Part shown: one piece after another, positions 41,330 through 50,838 of the stretch
Layout: every line of letters starts with the position of its first letter
How positions within the stretch are numbered: the first letter of the stretch is position 1
Assembly: GCA_947302515.1 (NCBI GenBank)
Contig: CAMYVT010000004.1
Location: forward strand, 1-64,000
DNA: 64,000 nucleotides
Direction of reading: 5' to 3'
Origin: an uncultured Caryophanales bacterium
Lineage (GTDB): Bacteria > Bacillota_I > Bacilli_A > RF39 > UBA660
Position numbers and translations under genes: made by a program
The notes under the pieces: generated by a model
The model's input: only the letters and a program-made list of their open reading frames with translations
Told to the model about the DNA's origin: nothing
Databases searched by the model: none

Positions 41330-43147
41330 ATGGAAAAGAGAAATGTTGCTATTATTGCACATGTTGACCATGGAAAAACTACATTAGTAGATGGAATATT
41401 AAAACACTCAGGAATGTTCCGCGAAAATGAAGATTTATCAAATTTATCAATGGATTCAAATGCTTTAGAAGCAGAAAGAGGAATTACTATTTTAGCTAAA
41501 ACAACAGCAATGGATTATAAAGGAGTAAGAATTAATATTCTAGATACTCCAGGTCATGCTGATTTTGGTGGTGAAGTAGAACGCATCATGAATATGGTAG
41601 ATGGTGTTCTATTAGTAGTAGATGCTTATGAAGGAGCTATGCCCCAAACTAGATTTGTTTTAAAGAAAGCTTTTGAAGCGGGAGTAAAACCTATAGTAGT
41701 TATTAATAAAGTAGATAAACCCTCTGCTAGATGTAAACAAGTAGTTGATGAAGTATTGGATTTATTTATTGAATTAGGAGCAGATGATGATCAATTAGAC
41801 TTTAAAGTCTTATATGCCTCAGCTGTTAATAATACATGTTCATATAGTGATGATTTATCTACACAAACAGAAGGATTTAGTGAAATCTTAGATACTATTT
41901 TAGAAGAAATACCTGAACCAACCGGTGATAAGAATGCTCCATTACAATTTCAACCAGCATTACTTGATTATAATGAATTTGTTGGAAGAATTGGAATTGG
42001 TAGAGTACAAAATGGAAAGATTAAAACGGGGGAAGTAGTAACTTGTTGTAGATTAGATGGAACTAAAAAACAATTTAGAATCCAAAAACTATTTGGTTAC
42101 TATGGATATAATAGAATTGAAATAGAGAGTGCTGAAGCAGGAGATATTGTTGCAGTAGCAGGATTAGCTGATATATCAGTAGGAGAAACAATTTGTAATA
42201 ATGACCAAATTCTTCCACTTCCGCCATTGCATATTGATGAGCCAACACTTCAAATGACTTTTGGGACAAATTCATCACCAATGGTAGGAAAAGATGGTAA
42301 GATTGTTACTGCTAGAAAAATAGAAGAAAGATTAAATAAAGAGACACAAAGAGATGTATCCTTAAGAGTAGAACCGGCTACTAATGAATCATTCTTAGTA
42401 AGTGGTAGAGGAGAATTACACTTAGGAATTTTAATAGAAAATATGAGACGTGAAGGTTTTGAATTAGAAGTATCAAAACCAACGGTTATTATTAAAGAAA
42501 TAGATGGTAGAAAATATGAACCATATGAAGAATTACAAATAGAAACACCTGAAGAATCAGTAGGATCTATCATTGAACAATTAGGTATGCGTGGAGGACA
42601 ACTAGTATCTATGACAAACTTTGAGAATCAAGTTAGATTACTATATATAATTCCATCCAGAGGACTAATTGGATTTTCAACAGATTTTATGACTTTAACA
42701 AAAGGTTATGGAATAATGAATCATTCATTTAAAGAATATATGCCATATGAAACGGTAGATATTGGAGAAAGAAAATTAGGCGTTTTAGTATCAATGGAAA
42801 ATGGAAATGCTACAGCATATTCTATTGGTAATCTAGAAGATAGAGGTATCATGTTTATAGAGCCTGGTACAGAAGTATATGAAGGAATGATAGTAGGTGA
42901 ATGTAATAGAGATAATGATTTAGCAGTTAATGTAGTAAAAGGTAAACAATTAACTAATACTAGAGCAGCTGGATCAGATCATACTGTAGTATTAAAAAGA
43001 CCTAGACCTATCACACTAGAGTATGCACTAGATTATATTAACTCAGATGAATTAGTAGAGGTAACTCCAAATTATATTCGTCTTCGTAAAAGAATATTAA
43101 ACACAGAAGAAAGAAAAAAATATGATGCTAAAATGAAAAATAACTAG
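41330..43147 (+). CDS. typA: Ribosome-associated GTPase TypA/BipA
   Basis: The 605-residue translational GTPase has G1 AHVDHGKTT (residues 10-18), the switch sequence RGITILAKTTA, DTPGHADFGGEVER and NKVDKP, followed by EF-G-like domains and the TypA-specific C-terminus (RRPRPITLEYALDYINSDELVEVTP-like region). Length and order fit TypA. It acts in ribosome assembly and stress adaptation. The ATG at 41330 follows GAGGTTGA; an upstream in-frame ATG at 41309 lacks a ribosome site. A TATAAT at about 41295-41300 is its likely -10. Confidence 0.96.
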   Translation: MEKRNVAIIAHVDHGKTTLVDGILKHSGMFRENEDLSNLSMDSNALEAERGITILAKTTAMDYKGVRINILDTPGHADFGGEVERIMNMVDGVLLVVDAYEGAMPQTRFVLKKAFEAGVKPIVVINKVDKPSARCKQVVDEVLDLFIELGADDDQLDFKVLYASAVNNTCSYSDDLSTQTEGFSEILDTILEEIPEPTGDKNAPLQFQPALLDYNEFVGRIGIGRVQNGKIKTGEVVTCCRLDGTKKQFRIQKLFGYYGYNRIEIESAEAGDIVAVAGLADISVGETICNNDQILPLPPLHIDEPTLQMTFGTNSSPMVGKDGKIVTARKIEERLNKETQRDVSLRVEPATNESFLVSGRGELHLGILIENMRREGFELEVSKPTVIIKEIDGRKYEPYEELQIETPEESVGSIIEQLGMRGGQLVSMTNFENQVRLLYIIPSRGLIGFSTDFMTLTKGYGIMNHSFKEYMPYETVDIGERKLGVLVSMENGNATAYSIGNLEDRGIMFIEPGTEVYEGMIVGECNRDNDLAVNVVKGKQLTNTRAAGSDHTVVLKRPRPITLEYALDYINSDELVEVTPNYIRLRKRILNTEERKKYDAKMKNN

Positions 43148-43162
43148 AAATAGTTATTTTTT
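43138..43162 (+). terminator. Intrinsic terminator
   Basis: AAATAACTA, loop GAAA and TAGTTATTT with further T residues, overlapping the typA stop. Confidence 0.8.
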
Positions 43163-43215
43163 CTTGATGTTTTAAGCTGAATTTATTATAATGGTAATAG
43201 GGTAGAGGTGATTGT

Positions 43216-43890
43216 ATGAGACGTGTAAAAAAAGGACAAAGAAATGAACAATTATCTGATGAAGAACTACAAAGAACTCAAGTCTTAAATTTAAAAGATT
43301 TTAAAGAAACTGCTAGAATTGAAAGAATAGGTAGTAAGAAACCATCAGCAGTACTAGCTACATTAGGAGTATTATTAATTGCAGTGGGATTAACTTTTCC
43401 AGCAATGCAATCAATAAATACAAGACATGAAGTACAAGCTAGAAAAGAACTAAGAGATGAGCAAAAAGTAGAAACGACTAAAGTTGTAGAAGAAGATATG
43501 AAATGTAATTGGTCAAGATTAAATAATGCCAATGGTACTGATGAAAACATTACGGTTACATTCCATTTCAAAGACGATAAATTAACTTCATCAATAAAAG
43601 AATATAAATTAACTAAATCAGCAGCTGTTCAAACAGAACCAGCTGAATTAGCAAGTTATTTAGCTGCTCTACAATCATTCTTAATGCAAACAAGTGGTTA
43701 TTCAGTATCTGTAGAAAAAACAACAGATGGTTCAATAACTACAACAGCTGTAGACTTTACTCAATTAGATCCAGCAACAATTCCAGCAATGCATCAATCA
43801 AATTATCGTTTTGATGTTAAACAACAAGCAAATGATTCTAAAGATACTGTAAAAACAACAATGGTTACTTTAGGTTATACATGTGAATAA
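43216..43890 (+). CDS. Single-pass membrane protein of unknown function
   Basis: The 224-residue protein has a charged cytoplasmic region of about 42 residues, one membrane helix (about 44-62) and an external domain of about 155 residues with two cysteines (MKCNWSR near the start and the terminal YTCE), likely a disulfide. No family was recognised; the external part (ITVTFHFKDDKL) resembles small lipoprotein-like beta domains. Its promoter and GAGGTGA site lie in the short gap after typA, and it ends at a bidirectional terminator. Confidence 0.7.
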   Translation: MRRVKKGQRNEQLSDEELQRTQVLNLKDFKETARIERIGSKKPSAVLATLGVLLIAVGLTFPAMQSINTRHEVQARKELRDEQKVETTKVVEEDMKCNWSRLNNANGTDENITVTFHFKDDKLTSSIKEYKLTKSAAVQTEPAELASYLAALQSFLMQTSGYSVSVEKTTDGSITTTAVDFTQLDPATIPAMHQSNYRFDVKQQANDSKDTVKTTMVTLGYTCE

Positions 43891-43902
43891 AAAAAGACAA
43901 TA

Positions 43903-43932
43903 AAAAAACTGCATAATACTATGCAGTTTTTT
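43903..43932. terminator. Bidirectional terminator
   Basis: AACTGCATA, loop ATAC and TATGCAGTT, with A and T runs on either side, between the membrane protein gene (+) and rpmB (-). Confidence 0.88.
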
Positions 43933-44098
43933 CATTCTTTGCTAAAGTACGAATTTCTTTAGTTGAAAGTCTAACCTTTGTTCCATCTTCAAGTCTATAA
44001 ACTTGTAAATTTAAATTTTGTCTCTTTTTAGTAGCGTTTAAAGCGTGAGATCTAATATTTTTTACATTATCTTTTCTAGTAGTAATATTAACTGCCAT
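43919..44098 (-). CDS. rpmB: Large-subunit ribosomal protein bL28
   Basis: The 59-residue protein matches bL28 in its core: RSHALNATKKRQNLNLQVYR, then DGTKVRLSTKEIRTL. Compared with common bL28 proteins, the N-terminal Cys and Gly-Lys residues are replaced (MAVNITTRKDNVKN), so it is a cysteine-free form. The ATG at 44098 follows GAAGGAGGG; the longer ORF to 44125 is unlikely. A single gene convergent with the membrane protein. Confidence 0.9.
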   Translation of the reverse strand: MAVNITTRKDNVKNIRSHALNATKKRQNLNLQVYRLEDGTKVRLSTKEIRTLAKNEKTA

Positions 44099-44246
44099 AC
44101 TATCCCTCCTTCGGTATTTGTTCACTGCTTAATAACTTTATCATAAAAACCCCATAAAGTCAAATAAAATAACCAGTTTTAGCAAGATAAAGAACTATAC
44201 AGTATCTTTATTTTTATGATAAAATATTATATGAGGAGGGATTATT

Positions 44247-47201
44247 ATGTATATACCATTATGGAATAAAAGTAATTATACATTACTTTCTAGTTTACTA
44301 AAAATAGATGATATTATTTCTTATGCAGAAGAAAATAATCTTCCCTCTATAGCAATCTCTGATACCAATATGTTTGGTACTATGGAGTTTATTAAAAAAT
44401 GTGAGAAAAAAGCTATTAAACCAGTAATAGGTTTAGAAGTAAAATTAGAAGATATAATCATAGTAATGTATGCAAAAGACTATGTAGGATATCAAACTCT
44501 AATTAAATTATCAACAATCCAAAATGAAAGAGAAGTAATATTAAAAGATATTAAAGAATATAATAAAAATGTAATAGGAATATTACCTTTTGAGTATAGA
44601 GAAAAATATAATGAAATAAATAAAGTAATAAAAGAATTATATATAGGATTTAAAACTAAAAAAGAAGAAAAAGAATCTCTAATTATAACAAAAAATGTAG
44701 TATTCTTTAGAGAAAACTTATACTTAGAAACAACAGATCAAGAAATATTACCATACTTATATAGAATAAGAGATGGTAAAACTATTACAGATGAAGTTGA
44801 ATATGATATTGATAATCATGAATTAAATATTATAAAAGTAGAAAGCTTATCTAGTAATAATGGTATTACAAATACTTTAAATATTGCAGAAAAATGCAAT
44901 TTAGAGTTTCCACCAGCAAAGAATCTTTTACCTACATTTCCATGCGAAGATCCAAAGAAATATTTATTTGAACTATGTAAGGCTGGACTAAAGAAAAGAT
45001 TAGGTGGAAGTATACCAGATAATTATAAAGAAAGATTAGTATATGAACTTAAAGTAATAAATGATATGGGATTTCCTAATTACTTTTTAATAGTATATGA
45101 TTTTATAAAATTTGCTAAGAAAAATAAGATATTAGTAGGTCCAGGAAGAGGTAGTGCTGCAGGATCTCTTGTAGCTTATTCTCTAGGAATAACTGATATA
45201 GATCCATTAAAATATGATTTATTATTTGAAAGATTTTTAAATCCCGAAAGAAAAACAATGCCTGATATAGATACAGATTTTCCAGATGATAAAAGAGATC
45301 AAGTAATAGATTATGTAAAAGATAAATATGGAGAAAAGAGAGTTAGTGGAATTATTACATTTGGTACTATGGCTGCTAAACAAGTAATAAGAGATGTATC
45401 AAGAGTATTAAATATACCATTATATAAAGTGGATTCTCTATGTAAATTTATTCCTCAACAATCAAAAGATACATTAGAAGATTTATATAATAAGAATCAA
45501 ACATTTAAAGCTAGAGTAGAAAGTGATACATTATTATCTAATATGTTTAAAATTGCTAAAAAACTAGAAGGATTTCCAAGACATACTTCACAGCACGCTG
45601 CAGGTATAGTAATGTCTCAAATAGACTTAGATGAAGTAATACCTCTAGTAAAAATAGATAATATGTACCTAACAAGTTATTCAATGGAATATCTTGAAGA
45701 ATTAGGTCTATTAAAAATGGATTTCTTAGTAATAAAGAATTTAACTTTAATAGATCATATTATTAAAGATATTAAAGATATATATGGAAAAGAAATAGAT
45801 TTTACAAAAATACCATTAGATGATAAAGAAACATTAAAATTATTTGAAGAAGGTAATACTTGTGGAATATTCCAATTTGAATCTTCTGGTATGAGAAATT
45901 TTCTACGTAAGTTAAAACCAAATTCATTTGAAGATATTTTTGCCGCTATAGCTTTATTTCGTCCAGGAGCTGCACTAAATATAGATTCATTTATAAGAAG
46001 AAAACATAAAGAAGAAAAAGTAGAGTATCTAGATCCATCATTAGAACAAATTACTAAGAATACTTATGGAATCTTAGTATATCAGGAACAAATTATGCAA
46101 GTAGCAAATATCTATGCCGGATATACTTTAGGAGAAGCTGATATTCTAAGAAGAGCTATGTCTAAGAAAAAAGTAGACTTACTAAAAGCAGAAGAAGAGA
46201 AATTTATTAAGAAAAGTATTGAAAAAGGTCATAAAGAAGAACAAGCTAAAAAGATATTTGATTTAATATTAAACTTCGCAGGTTATGGTTTTAATAAATC
46301 ACATTCAGTAGTATACTCTATAGTAGCTTATAAAATGGCATATTTAAAGTGTTATTATAAGACAATATTCTTCTCTAATCTACTTAGTAATGTAATTGGT
46401 TCTGAAACAAAGACTAATGAATATATCTTAGAAGCAAAGAAAGAACATATTGAAATAGAAAAACCAACTATAAGTAATAGTGAATCAAGATATAAAGTAG
46501 TAGATGATAAAATAATATATCCAATATCTAATATTAAATCTATTGGCATAGTTGTAACAGAACAAATAAATAAAGCTAAAGAAGAAGGACCATTTGAAGA
46601 TATATTTGATTGTTTCAGTAGATTATATATATCAGGTATAGGTAAAAAAACATTTGAAACACTAATATATGCTGATGTTTTTAAAGAATTTAAATATAAT
46701 AGAAGAACCTTAATAGAAAATTTAGATAGTTTATTTAATTATGCAGAATTAACTAAAGATATAGATCCATCTCTAGTTATGAAACCAGAAATAGAAAGAA
46801 AAAAAGAATATGATGAAAGTTTTTTACTAGAGAAAGAAAAAGAAGCATTTGGCTTCTACTTATCTTCTCATCCAACTACTATGTATAAGAAAGATAATCC
46901 ATATTGTATTAATATAAATGAAATAGATAATAATTATGATAAAACTGCTGATGTATTATTATTAGTAGAAAAAATAAAAGTAATTAATACTAAAAAAGGT
47001 GATAAAATGGCTTTTCTTACAGGTAGTGATGAAACAGGTAGTAAAGAGTTTATAATATTCCCTAAGATATTAAGAGGATTTGAAAATATAGAAAAAGGTA
47101 ATATTATTAAAATAAGAGGAAAAGTAGAGAGAAGATTAAATGAAACACAAGTAATTGTAGATAAAATAAAATACTTACAAGGAGAAAAGAATGAAGAATA
47201 G
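44247..47201 (+). CDS. dnaE: DNA polymerase III alpha subunit (DnaE type)
   Basis: The 984-residue polymerase has an N-terminal PHP domain, the palm with GPGRGSAAGSLVAYSLG and the catalytic aspartates in MPDIDTDFPDD, the FPRHTSQHAAGIVM segment, a helix-hairpin-helix (ISGIGKKTFETL) and a C-terminal OB fold (from about 905). The PHP metal ligands are lost: the usual HLHxH opening reads PLWNKSN and the later TDHG reads SDTN, so no proofreading is expected from it. It is shorter than the typical 1,100 or more residues. It overlaps lspA by 11 nt. Confidence 0.95.
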   Translation: MYIPLWNKSNYTLLSSLLKIDDIISYAEENNLPSIAISDTNMFGTMEFIKKCEKKAIKPVIGLEVKLEDIIIVMYAKDYVGYQTLIKLSTIQNEREVILKDIKEYNKNVIGILPFEYREKYNEINKVIKELYIGFKTKKEEKESLIITKNVVFFRENLYLETTDQEILPYLYRIRDGKTITDEVEYDIDNHELNIIKVESLSSNNGITNTLNIAEKCNLEFPPAKNLLPTFPCEDPKKYLFELCKAGLKKRLGGSIPDNYKERLVYELKVINDMGFPNYFLIVYDFIKFAKKNKILVGPGRGSAAGSLVAYSLGITDIDPLKYDLLFERFLNPERKTMPDIDTDFPDDKRDQVIDYVKDKYGEKRVSGIITFGTMAAKQVIRDVSRVLNIPLYKVDSLCKFIPQQSKDTLEDLYNKNQTFKARVESDTLLSNMFKIAKKLEGFPRHTSQHAAGIVMSQIDLDEVIPLVKIDNMYLTSYSMEYLEELGLLKMDFLVIKNLTLIDHIIKDIKDIYGKEIDFTKIPLDDKETLKLFEEGNTCGIFQFESSGMRNFLRKLKPNSFEDIFAAIALFRPGAALNIDSFIRRKHKEEKVEYLDPSLEQITKNTYGILVYQEQIMQVANIYAGYTLGEADILRRAMSKKKVDLLKAEEEKFIKKSIEKGHKEEQAKKIFDLILNFAGYGFNKSHSVVYSIVAYKMAYLKCYYKTIFFSNLLSNVIGSETKTNEYILEAKKEHIEIEKPTISNSESRYKVVDDKIIYPISNIKSIGIVVTEQINKAKEEGPFEDIFDCFSRLYISGIGKKTFETLIYADVFKEFKYNRRTLIENLDSLFNYAELTKDIDPSLVMKPEIERKKEYDESFLLEKEKEAFGFYLSSHPTTMYKKDNPYCININEIDNNYDKTADVLLLVEKIKVINTKKGDKMAFLTGSDETGSKEFIIFPKILRGFENIEKGNIIKIRGKVERRLNETQVIVDKIKYLQGEKNEE

Positions 47202-47670
47202 AGAGAAAGTCTATAAATATGTAGCAATTACAGTATTAATTGATCAATTTATAAAACTTCTTATTCAAAAGAATATGGAATTATATCAAGAAATAAGTAT
47301 TATTCCAAATTTCTTTTCTTTTTGTTATGTAAAAAATTCAGGAGCAGCATTCTCTATCTTAGAAGATGCTACATTATTATTAATTATTATTAGTATATTA
47401 TTTATTATCTTAATAGATAATACTATAAAGAAAGAATCACATAATCTTAGTAATTTATCTATTATTGCCTTAGGTATGATTATTGGTGGTATTTTTGGTA
47501 ATTTAATAGATAGGATACTATATAGAAGTGTAATAGATTTTATTTCTTTCTCTTTTGGTAATTATCATTTTCCAATCTTTAATATAGCAGATATAGGTAT
47601 AACTGTAGGAGTATTTATTCTATTAATAGATATGTGGAAAAGAAGAAAAATAGTAGAGAATAATAAATAG
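47191..47670 (+). CDS. lspA: Lipoprotein signal peptidase (SPase II)
   Basis: The 159-residue protein with four membrane helices has VKNSGAAFS, the first catalytic Asp in NLIDRI, and the second in FNIADIGITVGV, all diagnostic of LspA. It removes signal peptides from prolipoproteins such as the one at 11635. The start lies inside the end of dnaE with a GGAGAAAAG site, so translation is probably coupled. The prenyl synthase gene follows 8 nt after its stop. Confidence 0.95.
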   Translation: MKNREKVYKYVAITVLIDQFIKLLIQKNMELYQEISIIPNFFSFCYVKNSGAAFSILEDATLLLIIISILFIILIDNTIKKESHNLSNLSIIALGMIIGGIFGNLIDRILYRSVIDFISFSFGNYHFPIFNIADIGITVGVFILLIDMWKRRKIVENNK

Positions 47671-47678
47671 GAGGATTT

Positions 47679-48749
47679 ATGATAGAAAAATTCAAAGAGT
47701 ATTATAAAGAAACTAAAGAAAAAATAGATAATAAAATAAATGATTTTAATGAAGAATTAGTAAAAGATAATAATCCATTGTTAAAAGAAAACTATGAGTA
47801 TTTTAAGAATTTAAATAGTGAAGGAAAACTAGTAAGAGGAACTCTAGTAAATTTAGGTTATTATTTATTAAAAGATGATATAGATTATTCTCTAGATTTA
47901 GCTTTAGCATATGAAGTATTTCAAACAGGTATTTTAGTACATGATGATATCATTGATAATGATGATAAAAGAAGAGGAAAAGATACTATTCACTATGCAA
48001 ATTACAATAAATATGAAAAGTATTCAGAAAACAAAGTAGAAGTAAAACATCTAAGTGACTCTATTGCTATTTGTATGGGAGATTATGGTTTATATGAAGC
48101 AAATAAGATAATTGCAGATTCTTACTCAAATGATCCTAATTTAGGTAAAATATTATCTAATTTTAATGATACTGTTTTAACAACAATAAGAGGAGAATTA
48201 ATAGATGTAATACTTCCATATAAAGGTAAATATAATCTATTAGATAATAAAAGTATTGAAGATAATATATTAGAAATATACAGATTAAAAACATCACATT
48301 ATACAATTATAGGGCCTTTATCAGTAGGTGTTATTCTTGCAGGAGGAGATAAAGATCAATTAAAAGATATAGAAAAGTTTGGAGAAAGAGTAGGAATGGC
48401 TTTTCAAATACAAGATGATATATTAGGGATTTACTCAGATGAAATGGGTAAAGTAAAAGGATCAGATATTAAAGAATTTAAACAAACTATTCTATACTCT
48501 CATATCTTAAATACTGAATATAAAGATGAATTATTAGAGTATTATGGTAAAGAAGATATATCAGAAGAAAATATAAAGAAAGTACAAGAATTATTCAAAT
48601 TATCTGGATCATATGATTATGCTATGAATAAAATGAATAAAATGTATGATGAAGCAGAATCTATTTTAGAAGATATTAAATGGATAAAAGAAGATAAAAA
48701 AGAATTATTAAGAGGTTTTGTAGAATATTTAAGAACAAGAAATAAATAA
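47679..48749 (+). CDS. Polyprenyl diphosphate synthase
   Basis: The all-helical trans-prenyltransferase has the first Asp-rich motif HDDIIDNDDKRRG (from about residue 87) and the second QIQDDILGIYSDE, with the Lys/Arg-rich GKLVRG near the N-terminus. At 356 residues it is slightly long. It elongates DMAPP or FPP with IPP supplied by the IspH pathway; the chain length of the product cannot be read with certainty. It lies in the dnaE-lspA operon and ends at a terminator. Confidence 0.9.
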   Translation: MIEKFKEYYKETKEKIDNKINDFNEELVKDNNPLLKENYEYFKNLNSEGKLVRGTLVNLGYYLLKDDIDYSLDLALAYEVFQTGILVHDDIIDNDDKRRGKDTIHYANYNKYEKYSENKVEVKHLSDSIAICMGDYGLYEANKIIADSYSNDPNLGKILSNFNDTVLTTIRGELIDVILPYKGKYNLLDNKSIEDNILEIYRLKTSHYTIIGPLSVGVILAGGDKDQLKDIEKFGERVGMAFQIQDDILGIYSDEMGKVKGSDIKEFKQTILYSHILNTEYKDELLEYYGKEDISEENIKKVQELFKLSGSYDYAMNKMNKMYDEAESILEDIKWIKEDKKELLRGFVEYLRTRNK

Positions 48750-48770
48750 ATCTAGTTTATATAGATTTTT
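48748..48770 (+). terminator. Intrinsic terminator
   Basis: AAATCTA and TAGATTT stem with a 7-nt loop and T tract after the prenyl synthase gene. Confidence 0.7.
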
Positions 48771-48788
48771 TAGATAAGTAGGGATTAT

Positions 48789-49907
48789 ATGAGATATTTA
48801 GGTAGTAAAACGTTGGAAACAGAAAGATTACTTCTTCATAAAACAGAAGAAAAAGATTTAAAAGTATTATGGAATATATTATTAATAAAAGAAGTATCAA
48901 TCTATTATTTAACAAGTAAGATAAATAAAGATTGGGAAGAAGAAAAAAAGTGGCAATATAAAAAATTAGAGAAAGCTAATAATCCTGATACTTTTATTTG
49001 GACAATTGAATTAAAAGATAATAATGTAGTAATAGGACAAATAAGCTTACATCCAACAGATAAAGATTCTGTTATGGATATAGGTTGGTTTATAGATCTT
49101 GAGTATCAAAAGAAAGGATATGCATTTGAGGCAGCACAAGAAGTATTAAAATATATGTTTATAGAATGTGAATTAGAAAGAATAGAAACATGTTGTTGTA
49201 AAAAGAATCCATCAAGCTTTTCTTTAATGGAACGTTTAGGCTTTAAAAGGCAAAAAACTACTAGAGAGATAAAATATACTCTTTTAGAAAAAGAAGAAGA
49301 GTGTTATGATTATACTCTTGTTAAAAATGATTTTTTAAAAGAATATTTTAGAAGAGACAAATTATATATAACATTAGATATTGATAAAGATCCTTATATT
49401 AAACATATTAGTGATGATTTAATTGTAAATATTACAGGAGAATCTGGTAGTGGTAAAACAACATTAACAGAAACTTATATGGATGATGAAGCATGTATTG
49501 TTATTGATACAGACCATGTTTTTGGAAAAGAACATAAAAACTCATATGAAGAAGAATTATATAAGTATCTCATTAATAAGTATAAAGAATTACCAGATTT
49601 ATGTATGAATTTTGATGAAATATATAAAGATATATTAAATTGCTTTAAAGATAGAAATAAAACAATTATAATTGATAGTGCACAATATCGTAATATGAAA
49701 GATTTATCATTATTAAAAGGAGATATCATGGTATTACGTACATGCATTAATAATTGCTATAACAGATGTTTAAAAAGATATGAGTCTCTTCATGAAGATG
49801 CATCTTTAGAAGAGATTGCTAAATATAGTGAACATAAGAAGAAGATTTATAAATGGTATCATTTATTAAATCATTTCTTAGATCGATTAGATAGAGGAGA
49901 AGAATAA
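48789..49907 (+). CDS. GNAT acetyltransferase fused to a P-loop kinase-like domain
   Basis: Residues 1 to about 175 form a RimJ/RimL-type GNAT (LETERLLLHKTEEKDL, IGWFIDLEYQKKGYAFEA, NPSSFSLMERLGF). After a linker, residues about 205-372 form a P-loop domain with Walker A GESGSGKTT (about 217-225), a CIVIDTDHVFG strand and IIIDSAQYR, resembling small-molecule or nucleoside kinases. The combination suggests two modifications of one class of small substrates, but no function is known to me. The gene precedes a CDF transporter by 1 nt. Confidence 0.83.
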   Translation: MRYLGSKTLETERLLLHKTEEKDLKVLWNILLIKEVSIYYLTSKINKDWEEEKKWQYKKLEKANNPDTFIWTIELKDNNVVIGQISLHPTDKDSVMDIGWFIDLEYQKKGYAFEAAQEVLKYMFIECELERIETCCCKKNPSSFSLMERLGFKRQKTTREIKYTLLEKEEECYDYTLVKNDFLKEYFRRDKLYITLDIDKDPYIKHISDDLIVNITGESGSGKTTLTETYMDDEACIVIDTDHVFGKEHKNSYEEELYKYLINKYKELPDLCMNFDEIYKDILNCFKDRNKTIIIDSAQYRNMKDLSLLKGDIMVLRTCINNCYNRCLKRYESLHEDASLEEIAKYSEHKKKIYKWYHLLNHFLDRLDRGEE

Positions 49908-49908
49908 A

Positions 49909-50793
49909 ATGGACAGATATGAATCAGCAAATAGAACTGGTATTTTAGGAATGCTAGGAAATATATTTCTATTTATTATTAAAGCTATTGCTGGTGTAAT
50001 AAGTAATTCTCAATCATTACTCGCAGATGCTTTTAATAGTGCAGGAGATATATTTTCATCATGTATGACTTTTATCGGCAATAAAATAAGTAGAAAAGAA
50101 GCAGATGAAGATCATCATTTAGGTCATGGTAAAGCAGAATATATATATTCTATGTTAATAAGTATTTCTATGTTCTTATTATCATGTACTATGATAAAAA
50201 ATGTAATAGTAAATCTAATAGATAAAGAATATTTAATATATTCAAATTGGTTAATAGTAGTATGTATTATTACCATAATTACTAAATTAAGTTTATATAT
50301 TTATACTTCATATCTATATAAAAAGACAAATAATATATTAATTCTTGCTAATAATAAAGATCATCGTAATGATGTCTTAATAACTACTATGACTTTAGTA
50401 TCAATTCTATTTAGTAATAAATATATTATCATAGATTCAATAGTAGGTATTTTAATATCTCTTTGGATAGCTTATACTGCAATAAAATTATTCATAGAAA
50501 GTTATGATGTTTTAATGGATAAATCAATGGATAATGAAACAAAAGAAAAAGTATTAAATATAATAAAAAAACATAAAGAAGTATTAAAAATAAATCATTT
50601 TAATTCAACTCCAGTAGGATATCGTTATCAAATATCATTTACTATTTTTGTAGATGGAACATTATCAACATTTGATTCACATGATATTGCAAATACTCTA
50701 GAAAGGGAAATAGAAAAGGAAATACCAGAGATTTATTTATCTGTAATTCATGTTAACCCAATCGATGTAAGTACGGAAAAACTTGAAAAATAA
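49909..50793 (+). CDS. Cation diffusion facilitator (CDF) family metal transporter
   Basis: The 294-residue protein has the CDF layout: about six membrane helices in the first 200 residues, with the metal-site motif LLADAFNSAGD in helix 2 and HHLGHGKAEY after it, plus a C-terminal cytoplasmic domain (NHFNSTPVGYRYQISFTIFVDG). It exports divalent cations such as Zn, Mn or Fe in exchange for protons; the metal is not readable. It starts 1 nt after the GNAT-kinase gene. Confidence 0.92.
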   Translation: MDRYESANRTGILGMLGNIFLFIIKAIAGVISNSQSLLADAFNSAGDIFSSCMTFIGNKISRKEADEDHHLGHGKAEYIYSMLISISMFLLSCTMIKNVIVNLIDKEYLIYSNWLIVVCIITIITKLSLYIYTSYLYKKTNNILILANNKDHRNDVLITTMTLVSILFSNKYIIIDSIVGILISLWIAYTAIKLFIESYDVLMDKSMDNETKEKVLNIIKKHKEVLKINHFNSTPVGYRYQISFTIFVDGTLSTFDSHDIANTLEREIEKEIPEIYLSVIHVNPIDVSTEKLEK

Positions 50794-50811
50794 AGCAAAA
50801 TGTGGTATAAT
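50783..50811 (+). promoter_or_regulatory. Promoter of the AbiEii-like gene
   Basis: TTGAAA (50783-50788), a 17-nt spacer and TATAAT (50806-50811) with a TG before the -10, spanning the stop of the transporter gene. Confidence 0.75.
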
Positions 50812-50838
50812 GTACACACATTGAGAGGGGGAGGTTAT

